A DNA stretch of 64,000 bases from Xanthobacteraceae bacterium. GTDB taxonomy: Bacteria; Pseudomonadota; Alphaproteobacteria; Rhizobiales; Xanthobacteraceae. Both the position numbers and the translations under genes were made by a program. The stretch's first letter is position 1, and the number at the start of each line of letters is the position of its first letter. This document shows positions 1-8,945 of this stretch, in pieces. The stretch lies in contig JAMLIK010000003.1 in the NCBI GenBank assembly GCA_023954195.1, forward strand, positions 248,001-312,000. The letters run 5' to 3'. The notes below the pieces were generated by a model. It saw only the letters and a program-made list of their open reading frames with translations. It was not told the origin of the DNA and did not search any database.

Positions 1-9
1 CGCTCCTCG

Positions 10-1581
10 TCACTCCATGACGGCGGCGTGATCGGAGCCCGGCCCCTGCATCGACGCCTTGGTCGAGCCCATGATCAGCGCCAGCGGGATCGCGCACAGC
101 GTCACCAGCATCACCAGCTGGAAGTCCTGCGAGAAGGCGATGATCTGCGCCTGCGCATACAGGATTCCATCCATCATCGCCCGTCCGGCATCGGTTTGCA
201 GGTTGATGATGCCGGTCACGTTCGGCATCTGGAGCGCGTTGTTGAACGGATTGATGTGTTCGGCCAGGATCCCGTGGACCCGCGCGGTGCCGCTGGTCAG
301 CCTGGCGATCACGATCGAAATGCCGATCGAACTGGCGACGTTGCGGATCAGGGTCAGCATCGAGGTGCCGTCGGTGCGCAAATGGTTCGGCAGCGTCATG
401 AACGCGGCGGTCGACAGCGGCACGAACACCAGGCCGAGGCCGAAACCCTGGATCACGCTGTTGATGACGATGGTTTTCACCGGGGTGTCGGCGGTCCAGA
501 CGGTCATATCGTAGAGCGTGACGGCGATCAGCGACAGACCGGTGGCGATCAGATACTTGGCCTCGAAGATGCGCATCAGCCGGCTGACCAGCATCATCGC
601 GACGAAGGTGCCGCTGCCGCGCGTCGCCAGCAGCAGGCCGGCGGTGAGGATCGGATAGCCGAAGGCGTTCTGGAACAGCGGCGAGGCCAGCGCCATGGTC
701 GAGAACAGCACCACGCCGATCACCACCATGAAAATGCAGGCGGTGGCGAAGTTTCGGTCGGCAAAGATCGCGAACTGGATGAAGGGGCGATCGGTGGTCA
801 GCGAGTGCGCGAAGAAGTAGTAGAATCCTACGCCGGAGACGATGAACTCGATGACGATTTCCCACGAGTTGAACCAGTCGAGCTGTTCGCCGCGGTCGAG
901 CGCCAGTTGCAGCGCGCCGATGCCGACCGCCAGCGCCGTGAAGCCGAACCAGTCGAAGCGCAGCGCGCTGTCGAGCCGCGTCTCGTCCATGAAAATGACG
1001 AGGCCGGCGACGGTGATGATGCCGAACGGCAGGTTGACGAAGAACACCCAGTGCCAGGAATAGGTTTCGGTCAGCCAGGCGCCGAGCGAGGGGCCCATGA
1101 TCGGACCCATCATCACGCCCATGCCCCAGATCGCCATCGCCTTGGCGCGCTCGTGCAGCGCGTAGTTGTCCAGCATCACCGCCTGCGACAGCGGCACCAG
1201 GGCGGCGCCGAACACGCCTTGCAGCAGGCGGAACAGAACCATCTGGGTGATGTCCTGGGCGAGGCCGCACATCACCGAGGCGAGCGTGAAGCCGGCCGAG
1301 CAGATGATGAAGACGCGCTTGCGGCCGAACCGGTTGGCGATCCAGCCGACCGGCGCGGTCATGATGGCGGCGGCGACGATGTAGGACGTCAGCACCCAGT
1401 TGATCTGGTCCTGCGACGCCGACAGGCTGCCCTGCATGTAGGGCAGCGCCACGTTGGCGATGGTGGTGTCGAGCGCCTGCATGATCGTCGCGGTCATGGC
1501 GCAGATCGTCACCATGTTCCGGCGCAATCCGGGCGCCGCGGCGTGATGGGCTGCGCCGGGATGTGTCGCGGCGGTCGCCAC
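10..1581 (-). CDS. emrB: DHA2-family MFS drug efflux permease (EmrB/QacA type)
   Basis: Inner-membrane proton-driven multidrug exporter of the 14-helix DHA2 class. The 523-residue product has hydrophobic segments throughout. Near residues 38-50 it carries an LDTTIANVALP segment, the usual DHA2 helix-1 motif, and further on there is an RFGRKR loop typical of MFS motif A. It probably starts at a GTG at 1581, two bases after the stop of the adaptor gene, so the two are translationally coupled. With the upstream adaptor and MarR gene it forms a marR-emrA-emrB operon, which suggests a tripartite pump working with a TolC-like channel not present here. The substrate cannot be told from the sequence. 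Confidence 0.93.
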   Translation of the reverse strand: MATAATHPGAAHHAAAPGLRRNMVTICAMTATIMQALDTTIANVALPYMQGSLSASQDQINWVLTSYIVAAAIMTAPVGWIANRFGRKRVFIICSAGFTLASVMCGLAQDITQMVLFRLLQGVFGAALVPLSQAVMLDNYALHERAKAMAIWGMGVMMGPIMGPSLGAWLTETYSWHWVFFVNLPFGIITVAGLVIFMDETRLDSALRFDWFGFTALAVGIGALQLALDRGEQLDWFNSWEIVIEFIVSGVGFYYFFAHSLTTDRPFIQFAIFADRNFATACIFMVVIGVVLFSTMALASPLFQNAFGYPILTAGLLLATRGSGTFVAMMLVSRLMRIFEAKYLIATGLSLIAVTLYDMTVWTADTPVKTIVINSVIQGFGLGLVFVPLSTAAFMTLPNHLRTDGTSMLTLIRNVASSIGISIVIARLTSGTARVHGILAEHINPFNNALQMPNVTGIINLQTDAGRAMMDGILYAQAQIIAFSQDFQLVMLVTLCAIPLALIMGSTKASMQGPGSDHAAVME

Positions 1582-1583
1582 GG

Positions 1584-2768
1584 CTATTGTCCGGCCGCGG
1601 CAGGGGCCTTGACGGGCGTCCGGGCCGTGTCGAGGCCGAACAGGCCCCGCAGCGAGCGGCGGTGGCCGGTGTCGATGGTGACATAGGCGCTCATGCCCGC
1701 CTTCAGGCGCCGCACCTGGTCATCGGTGTTGTCGAAGTAGATGCGGACCGGAACGCGCTGCACGATCTTGACGAAGTTGCCGGTGGCGTTCTGCGGCGGC
1801 AGGATCGCGAACACCGCGCCGGTGCCGGGGCTCAGCGAGCCGACCGTTCCGTGGAAGCGATGATCGGGGAAGGCATCGACGTCGATGGTGACCGGCTGGC
1901 CGACCGCGACATAAGTGAAGTCGGATTCCTTCGGATTGGCGTCGACCCACGGCGCCGAGGTGTCGATCACGCTGAACACCGGCGTTCCCGCCGCCACGAA
2001 GCGGCCGAGTTGGATGTTGTCGACCTGGGTGGCGATGCCGTTGATCGGTGCGCGCAACTGGGTGTGGTCGAGATTGCGCTGGGCCTCGTCGAGCGCGGCT
2101 TTCGCCTGCATGTAGGCCGGAAATTGCGCCAGCGGCAGCTCGGGATTGCCGAGCAGTTGACTCTTGGCGCTGGCGATCCGCTGTTGCAGGAGCTGATTGA
2201 GCGATTGCGCCTGAACCAGGGCGGCGATGCTCTTTTCAAGGTCGAGTTGCGATCCGGAATTGTTCTTGACCAGGGCGGTCTTGCGCTCGACGTCGCGCTG
2301 CTTGAGGTCGATGCTCTGCGCCGACAGTTCCGAGGAGCGGGCATAAAGTTCCAGATTGGTGCGCAGATCGTTGTAGGTGACCGTGGCCTCGTCGAGCTTC
2401 GCCTTGGCCTGCTGGACGGCGAGGCGGAACGGCACCGGGTCGATCTCGAACAACAGATCGCCCTTGTTCACCTGCTGTCCCTCGCGCACCGCCACCTGGT
2501 CGATCTTGCCGGAGATGTCCGGCGTAATCAGCACTTTCTGCGCGCCGACATAGGCGTCGTCGGTGGTGACGTAACGGCCGCCGCTGAGATAGAAGGCGAT
2601 GCCGCCGACCACGGCGATCAGCGGCAGCACGACCAGAAGCAGCGGACGGCGATAGCGCCGGAAGGCGGCGGCGGCACCGCGCCGCTGTGCCGCGGGCGCC
2701 TCGGCCGGCGGCGGCGCTGGCGGGCTGGCCTTCTGCTCGGGCGCGAGTTTAAGGGCAGGTTCAGCCAT
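1584..2768 (-). CDS. emrA: HlyD/EmrA-type membrane fusion protein
   Basis: Periplasmic adaptor of the EmrAB-type pump, 394 residues. A basic, Pro/Ala-rich cytoplasmic N-terminus is followed by one transmembrane helix at about residues 40-62, then a biotinyl-lipoyl-like half (YVTTDDAYVGA, then DISGKIDQVAVREGQ). A long alpha-helical hairpin rich in Q, A and L spans about 115-220, and a second lipoyl half (LRAPINGIATQVD) with a beta-barrel domain follows. The order is standard for EmrA. Its first codons overlap the last 8 bases of the MarR gene and its stop lies two bases before the permease start, so all three genes look co-transcribed. Confidence 0.93.
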   Translation of the reverse strand: MAEPALKLAPEQKASPPAPPPAEAPAAQRRGAAAAFRRYRRPLLLVVLPLIAVVGGIAFYLSGGRYVTTDDAYVGAQKVLITPDISGKIDQVAVREGQQVNKGDLLFEIDPVPFRLAVQQAKAKLDEATVTYNDLRTNLELYARSSELSAQSIDLKQRDVERKTALVKNNSGSQLDLEKSIAALVQAQSLNQLLQQRIASAKSQLLGNPELPLAQFPAYMQAKAALDEAQRNLDHTQLRAPINGIATQVDNIQLGRFVAAGTPVFSVIDTSAPWVDANPKESDFTYVAVGQPVTIDVDAFPDHRFHGTVGSLSPGTGAVFAILPPQNATGNFVKIVQRVPVRIYFDNTDDQVRRLKAGMSAYVTIDTGHRRSLRGLFGLDTARTPVKAPAAAGQ

Positions 2769-3255
2769 AACGGCGTTCCTTCAACTTTGTGAGCTTGGTT
2801 GCGGTCGGCGCGGTTTGCAGCGCGTCCCGCACGTTGTCCTTGATGGCTTCGAGCTGTTCCACCAGCCGGTGAACCTCGGCGTGGCTGAAGCCGGTGCAGG
2901 CGGTGGCGACGACCTCGGAGCGCAGGGCGGCGAGCTTGGCCATCAGCGGGCGCGCGGCCTTGGTCAGGTACAAACGGTTGATGCGGCGGTCGGTGGCGTC
3001 GCTGCGGCGCTCCAGCAGTCCGCTCCGGCACAATTTGTCGATCAGTCGCGTCAACGTGATCGGCTGGATTTCGAGCATCTCGGCGATTTCCGCCTGCTTC
3101 AGCCCCTCGGTGCGGTTGACCTTGGCCAACACCGCCCACTGGGTCCGCGTCAGCCCGAACTGCGCCGCCTGTTTGTCGGCGTAGAGCCGCAGCAATCGCT
3201 GCACCTCGAACAGGGCGAACAGAAAATCGGCGTCAATGGGTCCGGATCGGGGCAT
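2761..3255 (-). CDS. MarR-family transcriptional regulator
   Basis: 164-residue winged-helix regulator. The helix-turn-helix lies around residues 50-80 (QAEIAEMLEIQPITLTRLID), followed by the wing (LLERRSDATDRRINRLYLT), which matches the MarR signature closely, including the DxRxxRLxLT pattern. It is the first gene of the efflux operon and overlaps emrA by 8 bases, so it is probably a ligand-released repressor of its own operon. A short palindrome about 28 bases upstream of the start is a candidate operator. The inducing ligand is not deducible. Confidence 0.93.
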   Translation of the reverse strand: MPRSGPIDADFLFALFEVQRLLRLYADKQAAQFGLTRTQWAVLAKVNRTEGLKQAEIAEMLEIQPITLTRLIDKLCRSGLLERRSDATDRRINRLYLTKAARPLMAKLAALRSEVVATACTGFSHAEVHRLVEQLEAIKDNVRDALQTAPTATKLTKLKERRYG

Positions 3256-3280
3256 CGCTCGGTTCCTAAGCGAGCGATAT

Positions 3281-3297
3281 AATAAGCAAGGCTTACG
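3281..3297. promoter_or_regulatory. Candidate MarR operator (palindrome upstream of the efflux operon)
   Basis: TAAGC-AAG-GCTTA is a perfect 5-bp inverted repeat with a 3-base centre (3283-3295), lying in an AT-rich pocket of otherwise GC-rich DNA. On the minus strand the sequence CTTGCTTATTATAT runs through it, so the palindrome would overlap the promoter of marR-emrA-emrB. MarR proteins usually bind short palindromes in such positions. The assignment is inferred from location and symmetry. Confidence 0.45.
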
Positions 3298-3410
3298 ATT
3301 TTTCCATTCGCGGAGCGCGGGAGCAGACCTGCGGCAAATACATGGCTGGCGAATGCTTGACGTTCAGCGCGCCGGCCGGGCGGACACGGCGTCGTGAACG
3401 GCGAACGGTC

Positions 3411-4535
3411 TCAGCCCCACTCGATACCGGATTCCGCCGCCAGGTCGAGCGTGCTGCGCCGGCCGATGTCGTCGAAGTGCCGTTCGAGAAAGCCGCGCGC
3501 GGCGCGCTGGCCGGCGCGGTGCAGCAGCTTGAAGAAATCGAAATCGGTCTTCATCTGGCTCGCCGCCGTCAGGCGCTCGCCCAGGCCGCCGAGATGGATG
3601 CGGTGAATATGCAATTCGCGATAGGGGCCCGGTCCGGGCGCGCGGCCGCCGGCGATCAGCCGGTTGGCGAAATCCATGCTGCGCAGTTCGGCGATCAGCG
3701 CCGAATTGAAGGTGATTTCGTTCACCCGGTTGACGATCTCGGCCGAGGTGCGCGGCGTGGTGGCGCGCGATACCGGGTTGACCTGCACCACCAGCACGTC
3801 GTCGGCGTCGGTTTCATGCAGGAACGGAAAGATCGCCGGATTGCCCATGTAGCCGCCGTCCCAATAGGGCACGCCGTCGATCTCGACCGCGCGAAACATC
3901 AAGGGCAGCGCGGCGGAGGCCATCACCGCGTCGGCGGACAGGGAATCGCCGGAGAAAATCCGCAGCCGTCCGGTGTGGACGTTGGTGGCGGCGACGAACA
4001 CCGGAACGCCGCCGACGCGCAACGCGTCGAAGTCGACGAAGCGGGCGATCAGGTCCTTCAGCGGATTGATGTTGAGCGGATTGAGTTCATAGGGCGAGAA
4101 GTAACGCGACATCGCCTCCAGCCAGTTTTGCATCGGCGTGGCGGCGAACGGCATCATCGAGAACAGGCGATCCGTCACCGCCCGCTGCACCGCCGGCAGA
4201 TCGCCGCCGGCGCTGGTGGCGCGCCAGAACGCGCCGAGCCGCCGCCGCGCCTCGTCCGGCCCGCCGCGCGCCAAACCGTCGGCGACCATGACGGCGTTGA
4301 GCGCGCCGGCGGATGCGCCGGACAGGCCGGCGATCTCCAGCCGCCCGTCGGCCAGCAGATGATCCAGCACGCCCCAGGTGAACGCGCCGTGCGCGCCGCC
4401 GCCTTGCAGCGCCAGATTGATCTTCCGGGGCGCGTGGGGATCGGCGACCGGGTCGGGTTTGGCCTTGGCTCCCGGTGGGTCGACTCGGACGCGCCGGGCG
4501 AGGCCGTTGAGGTAGGATTTCAGGGTGCCTGTCAC
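3411..4535 (-). CDS. Patatin-like phospholipase family protein
   Basis: Predicted Ser/Asp-dyad lipid acyl hydrolase. From the GTG at 4535 the product is 374 residues. It has the oxyanion loop GGGAHGA (about 45-51), the nucleophile elbow G-A-S-A-G with Ser at about 75, and the catalytic DGGY with Asp at about 226, so all patatin hallmarks are intact. I chose the GTG because GGAG lies 7 bases upstream. An in-frame start further upstream would add 56 residues of non-conserved sequence and translate through a perfect inverted repeat. It has no signal peptide, so it is probably cytoplasmic or membrane-peripheral. The substrate is unknown. Confidence 0.9.
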   Translation of the reverse strand: MTGTLKSYLNGLARRVRVDPPGAKAKPDPVADPHAPRKINLALQGGGAHGAFTWGVLDHLLADGRLEIAGLSGASAGALNAVMVADGLARGGPDEARRRLGAFWRATSAGGDLPAVQRAVTDRLFSMMPFAATPMQNWLEAMSRYFSPYELNPLNINPLKDLIARFVDFDALRVGGVPVFVAATNVHTGRLRIFSGDSLSADAVMASAALPLMFRAVEIDGVPYWDGGYMGNPAIFPFLHETDADDVLVVQVNPVSRATTPRTSAEIVNRVNEITFNSALIAELRSMDFANRLIAGGRAPGPGPYRELHIHRIHLGGLGERLTAASQMKTDFDFFKLLHRAGQRAARGFLERHFDDIGRRSTLDLAAESGIEWG

Positions 4536-4621
4536 ACGGGCGCTCCGTTCGGTTGCCGGTGGGGTGGGTGGTGAGTTCCGCGGGTCCTCCCGCCAAGAGA
4601 CAGTGGATTTGAGGCTTTTAT

Positions 4622-4653
4622 GCTGCAATGCAACAAAAATATTGCATTGCAGC
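4622..4653. promoter_or_regulatory. Perfect 12-bp inverted repeat between patatin and zur (candidate operator)
   Basis: GCTGCAATGCAA (4622-4633), an 8-base AT-rich spacer, then TTGCATTGCAGC (4642-4653), the exact reverse complement. It sits near the middle of the divergent gap between the phospholipase start (4535) and the Fur-family gene (4753). That suits a two-way operator better than a terminator, since no transcript ends here. It does not match the TGTTATA-N-TATAACA form usually given for alphaproteobacterial Zur boxes, so the binding protein is left open. Confidence 0.6.
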
Positions 4654-4752
4654 TCATCTCTTTTGGAGACGCTCGTATGGCAGGGCGGCGAAAATTTCGA
4701 CAAGACCGGCTTATGCGGGCCAAATGCCGCGCATTGAGGTAGATTGCGGTCG

Positions 4753-5238
4753 ATGACAATGACCAGACCGGTTTTCCCGACGCCCGATCACGACCACGGC
4801 CGCTGCGCCGCGGACGCCATCGCGCATGCCGAACAGGTGTGCCGGAATCGGGCGCAAAAACTGACGCCGATTCGCCGCGCGGTGCTGGAGGCGCTGCTGT
4901 CGAGCCATCGGCCGCTGGGCGCTTATGAGGTGATCGATCAATTGGCCGCCGAACGGGCGCGGCCGGCGCCGATCACGGTCTACCGCGCGCTGGAGTTTCT
5001 GATGGCGAACGGCCTGGTGCATCGCATCGAGAGCCGCAACGCCTATCTGGCCTGCGCCCATCACCACGACGCGGCGTCGATGGTGGCGTTCCTGATCTGC
5101 GAGCGATGCGGCTCGGTCGGGGAAATCGTCGCGGGACCCGCGACCCAAAGCCTCAACGACGCCGCGCGCCGCACCGGCTTCGCGCCGAAACTCTCGGTGG
5201 TGGAGATCACCGGAACGTGCGCGCATTGTCAGGCTTAG
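4753..5238 (+). CDS. zur: Fur-family transcriptional repressor, Zur-like
   Basis: 161-residue metal-sensing regulator of the Fur superfamily. The winged helix covers about residues 25-95 (LTPIRRAVLEALL, then PITVYRALEFLMANGLVHRIES). The C-terminal dimer domain has two CxxC pairs, CERC and CAHC, for the structural zinc, and HHHD plus N-terminal HDH residues that could form the sensory site. The relaxed His pattern and the CxxC pairs fit Zur better than Fur, but specificity is inferred. There are no znu transporter genes nearby. The start is the ATG at 4753; a TTG at 4744 and an ATG at 4759 are alternatives. Confidence 0.85.
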   Translation: MTMTRPVFPTPDHDHGRCAADAIAHAEQVCRNRAQKLTPIRRAVLEALLSSHRPLGAYEVIDQLAAERARPAPITVYRALEFLMANGLVHRIESRNAYLACAHHHDAASMVAFLICERCGSVGEIVAGPATQSLNDAARRTGFAPKLSVVEITGTCAHCQA

Positions 5239-5280
5239 GCGTGAGAGTTTGACTCGAAATCGTACACGCAAGCTCTCAGC

Positions 5281-5400
5281 GTCGTCCTCGCGCAGGCGAG
5301 GACCCATAACCCCTGGCGCTGATTGTTATAAAATGATCTGGCCTCAGGTGAGGGAACCGAACCGCTGCGGAGTCTGGGTCCCCGCCTGCGCGGGGACGAT
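5281..5400. repeat. Dispersed palindromic repeat, family A (two-hairpin copy)
   Basis: A left hairpin (GTCCTCGCGCAGGCGAGGAC) and a right hairpin (GTCCCCGCCTGCGCGGGGAC) face each other across about 75 bases in a BIME-like arrangement. It fills the convergent gap between zur and the peroxiredoxin gene. Related copies lie at 15844, 26321, 53094, 57915 and 60742. Confidence 0.8.
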
Positions 5401-5465
5401 GGCTTTCGCGTTGTAAATCCACCCTCAAAACGAATGCTGGTCGGATTCTCCAGACAGCGTGGGTA

Positions 5466-5951
5466 TCAAAGCTGCCCGAGCAGGGTGTCGCCGCCCGATA
5501 CCTCGACCTTGCCTGGATTGGGCTCGATATTGAGCTTCTTCACCACGCCGTCCTCGACCAGCATCGAATAGCGCTTGGAGCGGAGGCCGAGGCCGAGGCC
5601 GGAGGCGTCCATCTCCAGGCCGATCGCCTTGGCGAAATCGCCGTTGCCGTCGGCAAGGAAAATCGCTTCGTCGCGCTGGTCGGTGTCGCGCTTCCAGGCG
5701 TTCATCACGAAGGCGTCGTTGACCGAGACCACGGCGATGGCGTCGACGCCCTTGTCCTTCATCGCATAGGCGTTGAGAAAAATGCTCGGCATGTGCATCT
5801 TGTGGCAGGTGCCGGTGTAGGCGCCGGGCACCGCGAACAGCGCCACCTTCTTGCCCTTGAAGATGTCGTCGGTGGTCCGCGCCTGCACGCCGTCGCCGGT
5901 CATCACGCGGAACTGGGCCTCGGGCAAGCGGTCGCCAACTTGAATGGTCAT
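5466..5951 (-). CDS. Peroxiredoxin, Prx5-like (AhpC/TSA family)
   Basis: Thiol peroxidase reducing hydrogen peroxide and organic peroxides in the cytoplasm, 161 residues. The peroxidatic Cys is in PGAYTGTCHKMHMPS at about residue 49. Most Prx5 proteins have TPTC here, so Gly replaces the usual Pro. GLGLRSKRYSMLVEDG is the conserved arginine-containing region. The start is the ATG at 5951, with AAGGAG at proper spacing; an upstream in-frame start would add 12 residues. It probably uses a glutathione/glutaredoxin-type reductant. It is monocistronic or the last gene after tyrA. Confidence 0.93.
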   Translation of the reverse strand: MTIQVGDRLPEAQFRVMTGDGVQARTTDDIFKGKKVALFAVPGAYTGTCHKMHMPSIFLNAYAMKDKGVDAIAVVSVNDAFVMNAWKRDTDQRDEAIFLADGNGDFAKAIGLEMDASGLGLGLRSKRYSMLVEDGVVKKLNIEPNPGKVEVSGGDTLLGQL

Positions 5952-6028
5952 TCTTGTTCTCCTTGCAAAAGTGCGGTTCTCATTCAATCCAGCTTCCGGC
6001 CCGCGCGCAATACGCGGCGGCGTGATGC

Positions 6029-6973
6029 TTAGTTCGACAGCGCCTTGTTGAGCGGGGCGGGGCGGCGGCCGAAGTCGGCGGCGGCTTCATCCTGCCCGAT
6101 ATCGACGATGCCGCGGCGGATGGCGCGGGTGCGGGTGAAGTGGTCGAACAGCGTCTCGCCGTCGCCGCGGCGGATGGCGCGGGTGAGTTTCGACAGATCC
6201 TCCTGAAACTCGCCGAGCATTTCCAGCACCGCGTCCTTGTTGTTGAGGAACACGTCGCGCCACATCGTCGGATCGGAGGCGGCGATGCGGGTGAAATCGC
6301 GAAAGCCGCCGGCCGAGAACTTCAGCACCTCGGAACGGGTGACGCCTTCGAGTTCCTCGGCCGTCGAGACGATGGTGTAGGCGATCAGGTGCGGCAGATG
6401 ACTGGTGACCGCCAGCACCAGGTCGTGATGCTCCGGCGTCATGGTCTCGACATTGGCGCCCAGCGCGCGCCAGAACGCCGCGAGTTTCTCCACCGCCGCC
6501 TCGTCCGCCCCGGCGGGCGGCGTCAGGATGCACCAGCGATTGGCGAACAGTTCGGCGAAGCCGGAATCCGGGCCGGAGTTCTCGGTGCCGGCCACCGGAT
6601 GCGCCGGGACGAAATGCACATTGTCCGGCAGGTAGGGCGCCATGTCGCGCACCACCGCGCTCTTGACCGAGCCGACGTCGGAGACGATCGCACCTCGCTT
6701 CAGATGCGGCGCGATCTCCTCGGCCACCGGACCGCAGGCACCGACCGGAATCGAGAGGATCACCAGATCGGCGTCCTTCACCGCTTCGGCGTTGGTCTCG
6801 ACCACGCGGTCGGCGATGCCGAGTTCGCGCACGCGCGCCCGCGTCGCGCTGGAGCGCGCGGTGGCGACGATCTCGCCGGCGAGCCCCTGCGCTTTGGCGC
6901 CGCGCGCGATCGAGCCGCCGATCAGGCCGAAGCCGATCAGCGCGATGCGCGGGAACAGCGCGGCCTCGCTCAC
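6029..6973 (-). CDS. tyrA: Prephenate/arogenate dehydrogenase
   Basis: NAD(P)-dependent oxidative decarboxylation of prephenate (or arogenate) for tyrosine synthesis, 314 residues. The Rossmann motif [12 protein letters not shown] is near residues 12-23, DVGSVK near 100, and the catalytic-region [11 protein letters not shown] near 128. The helical domain follows, with [10 protein letters not shown] and [17 protein letters not shown]. Translation starts at a GTG that overlaps the hisC stop in a GTGA tetranucleotide, so the genes are coupled. There is no fused ACT or chorismate mutase domain, because the mutase is encoded separately upstream. Substrate preference cannot be decided from sequence. 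Confidence 0.94.
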   Translation of the reverse strand: MSEAALFPRIALIGFGLIGGSIARGAKAQGLAGEIVATARSSATRARVRELGIADRVVETNAEAVKDADLVILSIPVGACGPVAEEIAPHLKRGAIVSDVGSVKSAVVRDMAPYLPDNVHFVPAHPVAGTENSGPDSGFAELFANRWCILTPPAGADEAAVEKLAAFWRALGANVETMTPEHHDLVLAVTSHLPHLIAYTIVSTAEELEGVTRSEVLKFSAGGFRDFTRIAASDPTMWRDVFLNNKDAVLEMLGEFQEDLSKLTRAIRRGDGETLFDHFTRTRAIRRGIVDIGQDEAAADFGRRPAPLNKALSN

Positions 6974-8067
6974 GGCCGCGCCATGAAGTCGCGCAAGCCT
7001 TCGACGACGAGGCGGTTGGCCTCCTCGGTGCCGATGGTCATCCGCAACGCATGCGGCAGGCCGTAATTGTTCAGCGCGCGCAGCACCAGGCCGCGCTCGG
7101 TGAGGAAGGCGTCGGCCTCCGCCGAGGTCTTGCCCCTGGCGGTCGGAAAGTGGATCAGCACGAAATTGGTCACGCTCGGCGTCACCGTGAGGCCGAGCTT
7201 GCCGATCTCCTCGGTCAGCCAGTCGCGCCAGTGCTCGTTGTGCTCGCGCGACATGCGGATGTGCGCGGTGTCCTCGATCGCCGCCTTCGCCGCCAGCATC
7301 GCCGGGGTGCCGACGTTGAACGGACCGCGGATGCGGTTGACCGCGTCGACGATATTCGCCGGGCCGAACATCCAGCCGACGCGCAGCGCGGCGAGGCCGT
7401 GGATCTTGGAGAAGGTATGGGTCATCACCGTGTTGTCGGTGGTCGCCACCAGCTCGATGCCGATCTCGTAATCGTTGCGCGAGACGAAATCCGAATAGGC
7501 GGCGTCGAGCACCAGCACGACATACGGCGGCAGCCCGGCGCGCAGCCGCTTGACCTCGTCGAACGGGATGTAGGTGCCGGTCGGGTTGTTCGGGTTGGCG
7601 AGCCACACCAGTTTTGTGCGGGGCGTGACCCGCGCGAGAATCGCATCGACGTCGGCGGTGAGGTCGGTTTCCGGCGCGACGATGTTTTTTGCGCCGTTGG
7701 CCATGGTGGCGATCGGGTAGACCAGGAAGCCGTGGGTGGTGGAAATCGCCTCGTCGCCGGGCTTCAGGTAGGTGTGCGCCAGCAGATTGAGGATTTCATC
7801 CGACCCCGCGCCGCAGATGATGCGGTCCGGGTCGAGGCCGTAGGCGCGGCCGATCGCCTCGCGCAGCACCCGCGAGGTGCCTTCCGGATAGTCCTCAAGG
7901 TGTTCGATGGCGGAGGCAAAGGCTTCCTTGGCGCGCGGCGAGGGACCGAGCGGGGTCTCGTTGGCGGACAGCTTGAACACCTTCTGCCCCGGCTTCTGCA
8001 CCGGGCTCTTGCCCGGCGTGTAGGGCGCAATATCGAGAATGCCGGGATTCGGCACGGGACCTGACAT
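6970..8067 (-). CDS. hisC: Histidinol-phosphate / aromatic aminotransferase
   Basis: PLP-dependent class I/II aminotransferase of 365 residues. It has the HisC signature [12 protein letters not shown] at the N-terminus, NPNNPTGTY for the cofactor region, DAAYSDF, and the PLP lysine in [15 protein letters not shown]. Lying between a chorismate mutase gene and tyrA, it probably transaminates prephenate or 4-hydroxyphenylpyruvate, possibly as well as imidazole acetol phosphate. No other his gene is in the window. The start is the ATG at 8067 with GGAG upstream. It is 26 bases after the mutase stop and overlaps tyrA by 4 bases. Confidence 0.93.
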   Translation of the reverse strand: MSGPVPNPGILDIAPYTPGKSPVQKPGQKVFKLSANETPLGPSPRAKEAFASAIEHLEDYPEGTSRVLREAIGRAYGLDPDRIICGAGSDEILNLLAHTYLKPGDEAISTTHGFLVYPIATMANGAKNIVAPETDLTADVDAILARVTPRTKLVWLANPNNPTGTYIPFDEVKRLRAGLPPYVVLVLDAAYSDFVSRNDYEIGIELVATTDNTVMTHTFSKIHGLAALRVGWMFGPANIVDAVNRIRGPFNVGTPAMLAAKAAIEDTAHIRMSREHNEHWRDWLTEEIGKLGLTVTPSVTNFVLIHFPTARGKTSAEADAFLTERGLVLRALNNYGLPHALRMTIGTEEANRLVVEGLRDFMARP

Positions 8068-8093
8068 CTTGGACTCCGGTGGGGTTGGCGCGG

Positions 8094-8945
8094 TTATCCC
8101 CGCGCCGCATCGTTGGTGGTGACCGTATAGCGCGTCGCGTGGCTGCCGACGAGGGCGGCCGAGCGCACGGTGGCGCCGGCGGCGACCAGCGCCGCGGTGA
8201 TCTTGTCGAAATTCCCGGCGCCCTGCACCGACACCAGGAGCGCCGCGCCATCGAAGGCTGAATCGGGCACGGCGGCGATTTCCGCCAGCGCCGCGACGGC
8301 GCGCGCGGTCTCGGCGTTCCAGCCGGAGACGCGGACGCTCCACATCTCGACCTCGGTGACCATGGCGCTGTCGGCGACCCGCGACACCACGAACACCGGC
8401 AGCGCGGCGGGATGGTCGGCGCGCTCGACGAAAGGCAGCCGGGCGATGATTTTCGGCGCGCCCTCGGCTTCCAGTTCGAGCCACCACGGCAGCCGGCTCG
8501 CCGAGGCCGACACCAGCGCCAGGTCGCCCTTGGAGTTCGCCACCGCCTCGACGGCGGCCATCGGGTTGAAATGCGCCACGAACGGCACGGTGAAACCGAA
8601 GTGGAACCGGGCCGAATCCCGCATCGCGGATTCGCCGGTGGAGAGGTCGGCATGGACCGAGAACGGCGCCTGGACATAGGTGAAGGTGGCGATGATGACC
8701 CGCCAGATGCCTTCCACGGTGTCGAGCGGCAGGATGCCGCGATGGCGCTGCACCAGCCGGCGCATCATGTCAGCCTCGCGGGCGGGGCGGAACGCCGAGC
8801 CGACCTCCTGGGTCTTCTTCACCGAAATCAGCCGGCCGATGATGTCGCTGCGCTGCATCAAGAGCCGGTGGACCTGCTCGTCGATCGTATCGATCTCCTG
8901 ACGCAGGTCCTGCAACGACGGCGGAGCGGGGGGCGGCTGGGACAT
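8094..8945 (-). CDS. Chorismate mutase (AroQ fold) with an extra C-terminal domain
   Basis: First enzyme of the Phe/Tyr branch: chorismate to prephenate. The 283-residue product has an AroQ helical domain at about residues 10-95 with the expected charged positions (LRQEIDTID, a QRSDI arginine, SVKK, FRPARE). It then has about 180 residues not needed for mutase activity. This second part includes [25 protein letters not shown], which weakly resembles the periplasmic-binding-like fold of prephenate dehydratase, but I do not see the catalytic Thr-Arg-Phe motif. It may be a degenerate dehydratase or a regulatory domain. The start at 8945 was preferred over an upstream TTG-type extension. It heads the mutase-hisC-tyrA operon. 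Confidence 0.85.
   Translation of the reverse strand: MSQPPPAPPSLQDLRQEIDTIDEQVHRLLMQRSDIIGRLISVKKTQEVGSAFRPAREADMMRRLVQRHRGILPLDTVEGIWRVIIATFTYVQAPFSVHADLSTGESAMRDSARFHFGFTVPFVAHFNPMAAVEAVANSKGDLALVSASASRLPWWLELEAEGAPKIIARLPFVERADHPAALPVFVVSRVADSAMVTEVEMWSVRVSGWNAETARAVAALAEIAAVPDSAFDGAALLVSVQGAGNFDKITAALVAAGATVRSAALVGSHATRYTVTTNDAARG

Noticed and set aside
28..1686. A 552-codon open frame on the plus strand opposite the efflux permease
   Set aside because: Antisense shadow of a clear MFS gene; His/Arg/Gln/Asp-rich with no domain.
6974..7606. Upstream extension of tyrA
   Set aside because: It overlaps hisC in another frame. The Rossmann N-terminus and GTGA overlap fix the start at 6973.
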